Position numbers and translations under genes: made by a program
Notes under the pieces: generated by a model
Database searches by the model: none
Seen by the model: the letters and a program-made list of their open reading frames with translations, nothing else
Told to the model about the DNA's origin: nothing
In this document: one piece after another, positions 1 to 11,704 of the stretch
Layout: each line of letters begins with the position of its first letter
Numbering within the stretch: position 1 is the first letter of the stretch
DNA from: Morchella semilibera
Lineage: Eukaryota > Ascomycota > Pezizomycetes > Pezizales > Morchellaceae
Assembly (NCBI GenBank): GCA_009192285.1
Contig: CM018606.1
Location: forward strand, 610,081-674,080
Length of the DNA stretch: 64,000 nucleotides
Direction: 5' to 3'

Positions 1-3000
1 CCAGGTTGAGGATTCGTATTGACCCAAACCTCGTTGGGTCTTCGTGTCTCTCCATCTCAAAGTCTTGCACACTGGTTTTTAAATTGCTGAAGTGCGTTTT
101 GATTAAATCGAATATCTCTTGAATGATAATCCACCGATCAGGATGGCTTTGTATTGGTACTGGGTCCCCGATTGTATAGATCAGTTCATGCTTGACATTC
201 AGAATCTCGTCGCTCTCGTCCAGAATATCCCTCGAGGTCTCATCTAACCATCTTTGGGTATCGAGCAATAGCCGCGCAACTTGTTTATCATATTTCTTCC
301 CTGTTCCTCCTACGCGCTCGCTCCTTCTTCCGGATTCATATGTGGAGTTGTAAAGCCATTCTAAACCGAGGAGTTTAAAAGACAGAATATGCTCTGGCTG
401 GACTAACAGTACTCCGCGGTTCTTCAGGCAATCATCGTACAGCTGCTTAATCACACTGATCTCGTTTTTGCCCATAGAAATACCCCTCGAGAATGGCATG
501 AAGAAGATTCGGCGGTTCACTAGACCGCAAAGCTTCTGAACGAGCGTTTGAAACATCTGTCCCGATAACGGTTTCAGCACCACAACGCGCACCAACTTCT
601 CAGCGTCTGCAAGTGATGCTGCGACAATTGGGACAATCACGGAGGTCTTTCCTTCACCCATACATAATTGCATGATTTTGTTCGAGTTCCCAGGGGGCGC
701 AATCATCTTGGATGCAATATCGGCCTGTACCGAGCGGATGAGTAAGTTATTTTCAATCTCTATAAGGAGCCAGTCGGGATAGTTTAGGGGGTCCCATTTC
801 TCATGTCCAATGTTCTCGAATTCTTTGAAGAAATCAGAGCTTATCTCGCGAGTTATTATTCCTTTCGGGCCGGAGATTCGGATGAGGCGATCATATCGCT
901 GAACAGTCGCCATGGCGAGAGCATAGGTTATAAATACTTTTTTCCACTCTGGCGATAGCTGATTGGTGTAGTTGGTAGCCAATTGTTGGAGAAATAGGGT
1001 CGGGCAAAGACGGGGCCAGAGACCGGCTTGAGAGACCATAAAGGCACTACCGATCAGCTGTGGCCCCAACTGCTTTTCAATAGCCCCGAAGACAGTCCGC
1101 ATATACCACTCCGAATTTCTACGCAGAGCTTTCAAGGAAAATTCAAACTCCTCAGCCGAGTCCGGGGGTGCCAGCTCAGTTCGAAACGCCTCGATGCTCT
1201 TCTCAAGATCGTTTGTGTATTTCTTTTGGAGTTTTCCATTGTGTGAAGCTTGGAAGTCCCGCAATAGATCTTCAAGGCCATTGTCTTTGGGTTTTGAACT
1301 ATAAACGATAGGATTCTCCACCTTAAGATTTGGTAGTGGTGGTAGGGTAGGAGGTGGGCGCTTCAGAAGGTCAGAAAGTCGTATAGTACTTTGCGGTTTG
1401 GATGGGCTGTATTCGCATGGCGTAAAATGATAAAGAGAAAGGATAGGTTCCTGATAGTTGTGGACCGTATTTAAAATCTGTTGCACCTCGAAAATATGAT
1501 CCCGAAACTCGGAATTACGTCTCCAGTTCTCAAAGCATGGCTCGACGGCCAAAATTGCGGCGGGAACATCATATAAGGGGTAAGCCGCCTCATCAGCGAC
1601 ACTACACTCAAGACTTGGCCAAGATGATCGTAACTCGCGCGCCATATTCCTGGCTTGTATCTCCTTATTCTTGTTAAATGCATTCGAGCGTCGCTGTTGA
1701 GCATCCTGTTCACTCTCGAGAGGCCAGGAATCCAGTTGAGACTCCTCGCTGTCTTCATAGGGTATGGCGTGGGCTTGGATAACGCTAAAAAGAATCTCTT
1801 CTTTAGGCTCGTATCCATGCGAAAGATCATAGGAAGGGTGAATTGGAGGTTCGATTGCCTTGAATGCCTCGACAGTGCCAAATGCCATCAAAGTCTCGAT
1901 GATTTTAAGTTCGATCTTCCCAAGATATGCTAAAGTGGTTAGAAGGAATAGCCACTCATATTTCTCAGAAGGTCCACCCCCTCCTCTTAACGCATTGTAC
2001 AAGGCAACCCAAACCTCGGCCGGCTTTGCATCCAACCACCTGTGACTATATCCTAGCTCCATCTTGGCCCTTGCTCCTCTCGGTGCGGACCCCCGAATCT
2101 CACCCTGCTTCTCCAGGAAGCTCAAAAGGTTTTGATGAATATTGAAAGACCCCCCCCATCTTTTCACGAGCTGGGAAACATATGCAACTATAGCCTCATT
2201 CATACTCCCCTCAATCATATCTCTCGCCATATATACCTCATCATCCGTCTTTTCCTCTGCCATATTTCCTCCAAACTGCTCTGTCCTGAATATGGCGTTT
2301 CTTTTAGCTGCCTTGCGCGTCAAGTCCTCTGATCCGATGTTGCGGGAAAGGATTGGACCTCCGACATCCTCAAAGATACTGAGACGTTGTGCATACTGTG
2401 AGACTTCCTTGACTACTTTGCAGAACTCTTCATGTTGTGCGAGAGGCAGGAGTCCTGATATCCATTTCACGTGCTGCATGCTTTTGAGGTGAATCGGATA
2501 GTACTCGCGAATTGGCGTCAGATCAGATATAAGCCTAAAGAGATCGGCTTCAATGCTTTCTGTTTCCACTCTCTGGAAGGACATCGTTGCCGCCGCTCTT
2601 AGCCCATGTAATGCCTCCTCTGTCCCAGTTCTGCGAGTAAAGGGATCAGGGAGACAATGTGAGGTTACTGCATGCAGATAGATTTTGTATAGGTGGTTTC
2701 TGAGACTTCCATTTCCAATAACTGTCCCCAGGATCGGATTAAGCGTATAAACATGGTACTTTACGTCCTTCTCCGTCCTTGGAATTTCGACCTTAACGAT
2801 TGTATGATCGCCTTGTTGGTCAAAAACAATCTTTCCGTGTGGGATGATAACGCTACGAACATGGCCTTGGCGGACAACAAGGAAGTTCTGCAACCCGATG
2901 AAGGTCCCAATAGATTGATCACCATCTATCTCCATACCGGGGAACTGTTTGCACTCTATCTTATTGAACCGGTTGATTTTAAAATCAAGCTTTAGCCGAG

Positions 3001-6000
3001 GAAGCTTTATCAGTACGGACCTCCCCATAGTATAGGTAACCTGAATGAACTGCGCATCTTCCAACGGGGCGAGAACGGTAGTGATGGCCTCGGCAGGACG
3101 GCTCCTGACATCAATCAATTCTGAATCATCGCTAAATATAAGCCTCGTTTTGCATTCATCGCGATCGTAAATATTAGAGATATAGGCCCCTTCTTTTATA
3201 GACCAAGGTGTGGTGCGGTTGCGGAGATTAATTTTACCGCTATTCCTAGGATTAAAACTGGAGAGAGTTGCCGTAGCGGGCGGTAAGTCCAACCAAAAGA
3301 CATGACTAGAAATGGTATCGGCGGGGAAGTCGCCGTCAAGCTTGGAGCTCGGGATGAATTGATGAAGTTTGCCATCTTCCTTATACTCTGTGCGAATTAT
3401 GAGTTCATTTTCGGATTCCTGCATTGCAAAAGAAACCTTCAAGCTTGTCAGAATGCATGGCCCAAGAAGAAAGTAATTCGAGATTCCAGGTTTATGAGAG
3501 GTACCCTATAACCGTATATTTCATGCCTAGTCTGAAATATCATACCGCTCATATTTGAGGGATATACATCAAGCACTTTCTGGGAAAGATTGGATCATTA
3601 GAACAGCCCTAAAAATTGTAAGTGTGGCATACGTATATTACCTCTTGAAATAGCTCTTTGTAGGTTTGATGGTTTGTATAGGCCGCAGGCATTCTTCCCA
3701 GGGGTAATCCCTCCACTAATAGCTCCCCACTAATGAGGTTATAATGCACCTTCTGACTTTCTCTTCCCTCACCTCCAGCGGTATAAGTATATACCCAGCG
3801 CTCATTCGGGCATTCCATTGCTAACCAGGATGTTCCTCGTTCGTACGCATCCCAGACCGGCTTCAAGTCAATCTCCTTGCCATATCCGCCTACCACCAGC
3901 TGTCGGAGGTGCTCCTCGATGGCATAGGACATTCTTGTATCTCGTACCAACAGTCTTTTTATCTCCATCGGCAATGCACCTGCGATGCCTGGTAGATTAT
4001 AATGAATTGTCGTAGCGCATTCCACATATACGGCCACTTCTTCAGTTGTTTGGAGAATCTTTGGGAGAAAGCAGTCCTCAACATCATATGTCATCCTGCA
4101 CGTCGCAGCCATCTGTATAACCCACATTTGGGATTCTCGTACTTCACCGGGATCACACTCAGGAAGTTTTCCTGCCAGGTCTCTTGTCCAAGCTAGGCAC
4201 ACCCCCCGCACTTCTTTGAGGAATTTCACTGCGCTAGAAGCCACATGATCTGATGTTGTTGCTGCTAGGACCTGAATTGCCAATACAATCATTGTCTGGG
4301 CAGTCGTAACCTCCTGCCAGTTTTCCTCAACTCCTTTCAATAAGGCCCATAACTCATTGATTAAATGTCTCCCAAATTCTTCTTCTCCAGGCTCAATGTG
4401 AGTCTCTCTCTTAGCGCCGCTCTCTCCTGATGAGGGTCCGACCTGCCAGGCGGCCTGAAGATACAACATACTGACTGGCCCGGCGCTAAACGTCAAGGTG
4501 CGGCTTCGCAGCTCTCTGAGCATATTGAGCCATTGAATACGCCAGCCAGAACGTAGGAGGCCAAACGCAACGTATTCGTGGAGCTGAATTTCCGGGGGAC
4601 ACTTAAATTGTTGCGCCAATACCTGGTTTGGTGTATGCGAAGTGCCCGTAACGGTGTATTGAAGAGATGCATAGGGACCCTTAGGGAGACGAAACGTACA
4701 CAAATGACGACAATCAACGGCAGGAGGACGCTCAAACGCCCAGATACCGCTTTTATTATCATAGAGGGCGTAATTGAGCGCGTTTCTGACACAAATGTCA
4801 TCTTCGGCAGTGGGTAGACGCTGGCTACGGTAGTGAGATGATAAGAAGGACTTAGTCATGGAGGTATAGCACAATGTACCCCTTGAAGATTCGTTTTGTT
4901 CTCTAGAGTAATCTTTGAGGCCGGAATATGCATAGACATTAACAAACGGTTTCCGGTTGCCGGGTTGCGCACTGGAAGGTGTGAAGAGATCACTAAGTAT
5001 ACGGAATGTTGCCTCCCTCCAGATAGAAAATGGACGAGGACATTGAAGCTCAAAGACAGTCGCTGCGCTCGCAAGACGGTCATCCGGGAGAGGCCATTCG
5101 TGGACTTCAATTCTCATGTCATCTGCTTTCTTGACTTTGACGCACTTCTTGCAATACCTATCATGGCGTGTCCATCCATCTCTCCAATGAGTGAAGAAAT
5201 CACAACTCATTGTCCGAATCTCAGCCAACAAATTCTCATGTTCCACCCTTTTTTTAGCTAACTCGGAAATCTTAAGATGTCTAGCAATGATAGCCTCATC
5301 GATAATTTTTTCCTCGAGCTGAATAAGCTCATAGCAAGACTGAAAATAGCAGACGGAGAATGTGTGTTCTGTTACTTCCTGTGAGAAGATGGAGACGCTT
5401 GTTGGTAGGGCGCCTAAACGACGTTGTTTGATGTAGTTCTCGATAGAGGAGAGACGTACGCGTTGTTGGGATTGAGGAAGGAGAAGAGCGCACAGATAGT
5501 TTTCGTTCAGTTCCGGCAAGTATTGGAGAAGAAGTGGGCAAAGGTCTACTACTAACTTATCCAAAACCACCCACAGTTCCATCACCGTCAGTATCATGAT
5601 TGAATTTCTCTCAGGGTTACCTTTATATGCAACCGTCGCCACTTCCATGTAATCTCGTATGGCTCCTCCGAGTTGGCTGCAGGCTATAGTTGAACTCTCC
5701 CGCTCATGTGGCCTTGAATTTAACCATACATCCAAGCATTCCATAACCATCTCTCGAAATCTGCCAACATCATATCCTGAGTGTCCTTCGAGTCTTTGAG
5801 AAGTGAGGTTTGCGGCATCCACCACTCCTTCCTGTTATAAATTCTCTTTTTCTCTGTGGGAGTAAAGGCCCCTCTCTCGGGTTTGGCACAATGAATGCGG
5901 CTAACTTTCTTGATATATTCCCTACTATTGTTCATAGTAATGATCCTATCCTTAGAAAATGTTGCGCCTTTATAAAAAATCGACCCCCAACCACGCCATG

Positions 6001-7160
6001 GATTTCTAGTACCACTACGCTGGGTTCGAATCCATTCATCTTGAATATACTTGGAAGTCCTCGCTACGGCCGCCCAGGCCTCGTCTAGAGCAAACCTTGG
6101 TAGTTTGTCCCCCATTTTATGAGCCCTTCTCGCAAGTTTTGCACTCATGACGAATAACCGATCTGCTTTGACCCGTTTCTGTATAGAGAGAACCAGAACT
6201 TGCGCCATAAAAAGGATCATGAAAGACTTGTAATCCTCTTGCCCGAGCACCATCCGAAGTGAAACCCTGACAACTAACCACAAGGGACTTCTTCTCCATG
6301 GTATAATAGTATTATCCCACAAAACCTCATCACCAATGCGTTTCACAAATCTCTCCACCTCCACTTCCTGGCCAAGGCCTCGGAGTATTCCTGTCAACAT
6401 CTCGGTGATAAACATCGGGTGTGTACTCTCTCGGTCCTCTTGCAATATTTCTCCTGCCTTCATACCCCTTCCGGACGCAATAAGAATCGGATCGTGTTTC
6501 ATCATCACCACAAACTCGGAAAACCGATTCAAAAATCCTGCTTCGACAACTGTCTTCCACTCGACACCAATGGCTGGGCCTGGATAAGAAATAAGGAGCT
6601 TCCCCGTCGCTTCGGTAACTGCTGCAGAAGTGGGGGAAGCCTCGAATGAGGTGAAGACCGCGCGATCTCCTATGCGGCGAAGGACAAGTCCGGCGTTTTG
6701 GGATGTTATATGAATACCGACGACATCTAAAGGTATAAACCTATTAGTCATACCACAACAAACATTAAGGAGAGCACACGTGTAGCCAGTCTAACCTTGA
6801 TCCTGCATATGCCTTACTGCCATTTCAAAGTCCTGGGCAGACACAGCGGTGTTGTTTTCAAATGTACGAAAATGATCCACCAGCTTCACCACTGTTGGCC
6901 ATATTGAGGTTCTGTTAAGGAATATCCGCCTACAATAATCAGAGCTCTGGCGCAAAATTTGCAAGAGAACTTGGTTTTTATCGCTGATATGCTCTTCGAC
7001 TTTTTGCGGCAGCTGGGGGGGAAGAAAAACATGGTCAATGACGAATTCGAGAGATTCAATATTAATTCTATCTAAGTATGGTCACAGAAGGTCAATAAGG
7101 GAATGGATCTATACAAGTCGATCTAAACTGCGCGAAATGCTAACCTTTGAATTGGGCCAT
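1..7160 (-). CDS. DUF6606/DUF3638 giant protein, 3' end outside window
   Basis: Fungal protein of roughly 3000 residues in its family, often auto-annotated as ubiquitinyl hydrolase; its true function is not established. Exons I infer: 7160-7145, 7071-6796, 6725-3642, 3579-3505 and 3436 to the left edge, about 2300 residues. The N-terminus (IDHVFLPPQLPQ, later TSQNAGLVLRR and PWRRSPLWLVVRV) is DUF6606. The middle carries LTVMELWVVLDK and LLVEGLPLGRMP. The DUF3638 part has IGTFIGLQNFLVV, YLHAVTSHCLPDPFTRRTGT, a Walker A-like MGEGKTS (about 641-662) and a Walker B-like DESDEIL (about 203-222). The start uses a 16-nt first exon (MAQFK) joined in phase 1; an in-frame stop just before exon 2 argues for that splice. 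Near 5750 the frame changes: the conserved stretch LADFE continues as MVMECLDVWL one frame over, as if one base were missing. Either a real frameshift or a sequence error; everything downstream is conserved and open. Confidence 0.9.
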
Positions 7161-9114
7161 AATATATAGCAAGGGGAGATCTCGAGAGTGTAAGATAGGA
7201 AATATGTGGCCGGAGGCGGCAAAGTGATATTATCAGAACTAATTGATACTGCCCTTGGATATCTTTGTATTTGAAAAGCTGTATTGAAGTTTGTGTACGT
7301 GTCTGAGGGAAAGTACGATACATGTATATATTCTCTGGTAATAAGTATTTCACCCCGCCAAGACAATAGGATCGACATTATTAAGGCAACCCATCCATAG
7401 ACGGGAGGGACCGCTACCCCTCACAAGGCTGTAAATCACCCGGTTTCATGTAATTTCTAGCTAGGATATGATTGGTTCCCAAGCCTGCTGATAAATACAT
7501 GTATGTACCCGGAAATCTCTAAATGTACAGCCGCATCCGCAAAGTTTTGGCACCCTGTAAAAAGATCCTGCGATTACAACAAACAAAATATTTCGGCCCC
7601 TTCCTCGAAAGGTAAGGTTGAGAAGGATTGTGATAGACGGCACTATAGGGATATGTAACTATAAATTTGTTGTTTATATCAAGATTTGAACTCATGAGCT
7701 TCGAGACTGGGTGCCAAAACCTTGCGGACGCGGCTGTACTCGCGGCAGGTAAGAGGTACTCGAATATGCAAGTCTTGAGATGCAGATTCTTATTGGATTA
7801 AAAGAGCTGCATCCTTACCTGTCCCGAGTAGATTGGCTGAAAAGGTTAGTGATAAAGGAATTACCTATATGGCCAACATGATCGCGCACTCCGTTGCTTT
7901 GGCGCCTGTATCCGCCATAATATGAATATATAGGAAAATGTTATTGTATAAGATTGGCTGTAAGCTAAATACTTATCTACCACCAGTTGCTCAGGGTAGG
8001 GATAATTTGTAAGGAGTTGCTATGATTCCTGTTTCACTTGCGTTTTCTGGTAGACAAGTAGATACTATCAATCAGCCCAGGGTCCGTTTGCGGCAAGCCC
8101 GGTGCGTAGCTTTCGTTGCCATAAAGTGCCTCTGATTGAGGTTTCGCCTGACACCTTATCGGATACATACCTGCAGTAACATTACTACCAATTACCGGGT
8201 CCAGAAAGTGATACTCATATATTGATTGGCTCGAGCTACAGGTACATCTCCCGTGGGTCAAAGCTCTTTTATCGTATCTGTAATCGACGTCGCTGTTCAG
8301 CCAATCAGTCATAAACCAATATTTAGTCCCGTAGGCGCGATAGCCGAAAATGACAACACGTTATAATTACCCCGCTCCCTTACCCAGCGAGTTCCCTGCC
8401 AACCAGCCTTTAGAGCCGGCTAGCCTCATACACGCAAAAACTGGTTATCAAATCTGCAGCCAATCAATATTTGTATGTGAAGGCTCGCTGAGCAGGGTGC
8501 TCGCCGAGCAGGGAAACGGATCGGAGTAGCCACTCTCATCACATATGCATGTAGAGCCATAGTTTTATAAGTGCGCCTCCTACTGAATATTACGGCTTTC
8601 AGTAATGCTATTTAACGCCCAAAACTGTTCGATAGTACTGACTGATATGGCTATATATTATTATAGTGCTAGTCTGATGTAGTAGCCGGCGCTAACGTTC
8701 ACCTGGATTTTTCTCTAGCGGAACTGACTAGGATTGGTATTTCGACTTTTTGGAGTACCTATTAATCTATAAGCATACTCGACCACCATGCCTGAACTCT
8801 AGTCAAGATCTGGTGTGAGGCCACTCACTCATACATAGGGGTCATATCAATAAATACATGTATCTAACACTAGATAATATAATATTTAATTAGAATACTT
8901 AGAGAAGACGGACAGTAACTATAACAGGCCAATGGCCAATGTGTAGGTACGTGTGGCTTTCGAATTCCAAGGCTCAGATGATAATCGAGGCCCTGCAATA
9001 TGAGCTGTCGGGCACCGTGGGTTCCATCATCGGGCAGTTAATTGGCAGAAGGATGTACGTCAAGGTGTTGATGTGATCATAACTAACTATGCGCATATAT
9101 GCTATTGGAGAGTT
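7161..9114. other. Intergenic, no gene seen
   Basis: About 2 kb between the start of the DUF3638 gene and the first inverted-repeat element. It presumably holds that gene's promoter. Only short open frames without recognisable motifs or codon pattern are present. Two copies of the palindrome TACATGTA occur here. Confidence 0.6.
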
Positions 9115-9258
9115 AATACCGCAAAATCTCAGTTTATACGGACGGTTGCCAAGGCAGAGGAGCTGAAAAATATCACCCCTTAAAGGAAGGGATCGGAGCC
9201 CTTTACGGCCAACACCGCTCTTGGCAACTGTATGTATAAACTGAGATTTTGCGGTATT
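9115..9258. mobile_element. MITE-like foldback element, 144 bp
   Basis: The ends are inverted repeats: AATACCGCAAAATCTCAGTT on the left and its complement on the right at 9233-9258. The match continues inward imperfectly as GGTTGCCAAG / CTTGGCAACT, giving arms of about 40 nt. There is no coding capacity. Size and structure fit a non-autonomous DNA transposon; no clear target duplication can be named. Confidence 0.65.
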
Positions 9259-9632
9259 GGGAGCGGGGTCGGACCGGACCGAAGAGTAGGAGTAATGAGC
9301 GTGATCGTGACTACTCTACATGTACCTACATGTAGTTAGAGCTAAGAAATAGTTGACTAAACCACATTTAGCTAGAATATATATCATGCGATGGTTTTGT
9401 ATGCTCGACCTTAATCATTAATTCAGCACTGTTTAGATAATACCCACCCCCAGGGTTTCAAAACACCCTTTCCCGCCAAGCCAGCAATAGTCTTCGGCTA
9501 TTATCTCATTGCCACAAATGGATTCTGACGGGTCAAAGAATGGTACGGCAAGAAAGGAGAATGAAAGATACTTCCGGAGTGAATTCTTCTTGCCTTAGCT
9601 TAGGGGCACCCCCGGTCCTAGATTTCCTACCT

Positions 9633-10012
9633 ATATATGGCGCAGCGCGTCTTAAAGGTATCTCAGCTGGAACAATCTTAGCCACTCCGGGTGCTTGTGA
9701 ACACATGAGGGCCTTAGATTCCAGCCACTTTACGGCTGAAAACTAAATCTTGGTTTTGTGTTTGTGATGTAGGGTATAAATGGGTATAATATGCATATTC
9801 CACTTCACCAAGTCTTGGCGCTTTTTACATACAAAAATAGGCAAATTCAATCTCTTATAACCCTTTAATGGGACAAGATACCGAAAATCTGTGAGATCAA
9901 AATCTCTATCATACCTATATCTACAGTTTTATTTCACAAATCTTTGGTATCTTGCCTGGTAGAAAAGTTATAGGCAATCTCCGTCACCTTTAAGCTGCGC
10001 CGCGCCATATAT
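9633..10012. mobile_element. MITE-like element with ATATATGGCGC termini, about 380 bp
   Basis: The left end ATATATGGCGCAGCG and the right end (complement ATATATGGCGCGGCG) are inverted repeats that continue into CTTAAAGGT, about 28 nt with mismatches. The interior from about 9870 is itself an imperfect palindrome (CAAGATACCGAAAATCTGTG against CACAAATCTTTGGTATCTTG). It contains no convincing reading frame. A second, inverted and incomplete relative lies at 11252-11478, showing that the family has moved or been copied in this region. Confidence 0.65.
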
Positions 10013-11251
10013 CTCCCGCTAGACTCCAAGAGTAATAGCCTTCATGAACACTGCCACAAAGATAGTGGCTAGAGAAATTGAACTAGTAATCAGCGAAGTG
10101 ACTAAGAAGGTTATATATGGCGGTCGTTGAAAGCGTTCTATAGAGGCAGTATAAAGTATGCCCTTATTGTAGCTACATGTATGAAAGTGTTCGAGTTTGA
10201 ATTATAGCCTTCCCGAAGAAAGGCATATGGGTCACTAGGCCTCATCAGCAGCACATTCGACGGTCTAGTGTCTACTTTAGGTGAGAGTGTGGGATATAAT
10301 CGCAGAACTCAGGCAAGCCCCCCCCAAAAAAAGTTTCCTATAACGATTATTGGTTCTAACTTTTAAACAGACATATACACTAAAACAAAAGACCGCCTAC
10401 CCACGGCTACCAAAGGAATACCCTATCCCTTAACCTGGAGAAAAATGCTGCCCACCCTAAAGTTGGTGGAGCTTTGTCATCAGATAATTGATCTCACACC
10501 AAAACTTTAACCCTCTATTATAGCATCGCCACGGTCAAATGCAGTGGTTGCCGTTAAGCTGAGAAATGGGCCCAGGGAGAGTCCAGAGGCTAGTCCAGAG
10601 GCCTGTAGGGGGGATTCTGCGTTATATTGGCTGCAAGCTAACGAGGCCGGCCATATAAGTTGCTTATCAGATTAGTGAAATAAATAAAAAAAGGCGGCTT
10701 CTCAGGTCCCATGTGTCAATATCGAGTGATCGATTATGATCAAACGAATCATCCCATATGATCGAGTGATCCTTTATGATCGCCTGCCTGCGTCTACAAA
10801 CACGGCTGCAGCGCGTATGGCAGCCGATGTAAGCGCCATGCGAAAGCGTCAATTTTGACCTATTTTCTAAGATGGGGATCGATGTAGAGATGTTTACCGG
10901 TTCAGAGTAAGCGTGAAGAAATACAGTCCAAAGAGGGAGCGGGACCACTACTGCATTCCCGTCAATACGCTGGAATACAGTATTGGCGCAGTACTCTTCC
11001 TCTAATGAACAGTGTCTATGACATGTCTACCCTATACATCAATGTAGTTAGTCGAAATTTGAACTGCCCCTATTCGTATCTTTGATGAAGAACAAAGATG
11101 TATTGATTATTACATGTAAAATACTGTAGTTCACAATAAGCGGCTAACACCGGCTACTTAGATACCTCGCCAAGACTCGGGTCTTCAAGAGGCGGAGTAT
11201 CTCGGCTAATACAACAACATGTAAATGTCATTGTTCTAGGCAACCGCCATA
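10013..11251. other. Intergenic, no gene seen
   Basis: No recognisable gene. Two tandem copies of the dispersed motif GAGTGATNNNNTRTGA lie at 10724-10739 and 10764-10779, and TACATGTA occurs twice. Confidence 0.55.
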
Positions 11252-11478
11252 GATATGGCGCGGCGGAGCTTAAAGGTGACAAAAACTGCATCGCTTATAA
11301 CAAGATACCAAAAATGTGTGAAATTAAATTGTAGATATAGCTATGATAGAGATTTTTATTTCACAGATTTTCGATATCTTGTCTTATTAAAAAGTTATAA
11401 GAGATTGAATTTGCCTATTTTTGTATGTAAAAAGCGCCAAGACTTGGTGAAGTGGGGCAGTACAGCTGAGATACCGGC
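11252..11478. mobile_element. Truncated inverted relative of the 9633-10012 element
   Basis: Read on the opposite strand this matches the right-hand two thirds of the element at 9633-10012: terminal ATATGGCGCGGCG, CTTAAAGGTGAC, the internal palindrome, and AAAAGCGCCAAGACTTGG. A short match to the left part (AGCTGAGATACC) follows at about 11467. It lacks about 130 bp present in the other copy and the second terminal repeat. It ends some 230 bp upstream of the hydrolase-ankyrin gene and so may sit in its promoter. Confidence 0.6.
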
Positions 11479-11704
11479 ATGTCACCTTCAGGAACAGGCA
11501 GCAACGGAAAAAGCAATTATGTACATCCACTTACTATTCAGCTCTGTTGCGTTAAGCATGCACCGTACCTTTGACAAAGTATCCTCCTCCTCCTCCCCAT
11601 CGCCTATAATTTGCGGGGGAAACGCTTGCATAGGACTTCACCCACCTTACCACTCAGACACCAATCACAAACTATACTAGCCGTTTTTTTCCCACCATAA
11701 TCCT

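Noticed and set aside
9272-9290. ACCGGACCGAAGAG shared with position about 40703
   Set aside because: One 14-base exact match between two places is expected by chance in a window this long, and the flanks do not match.
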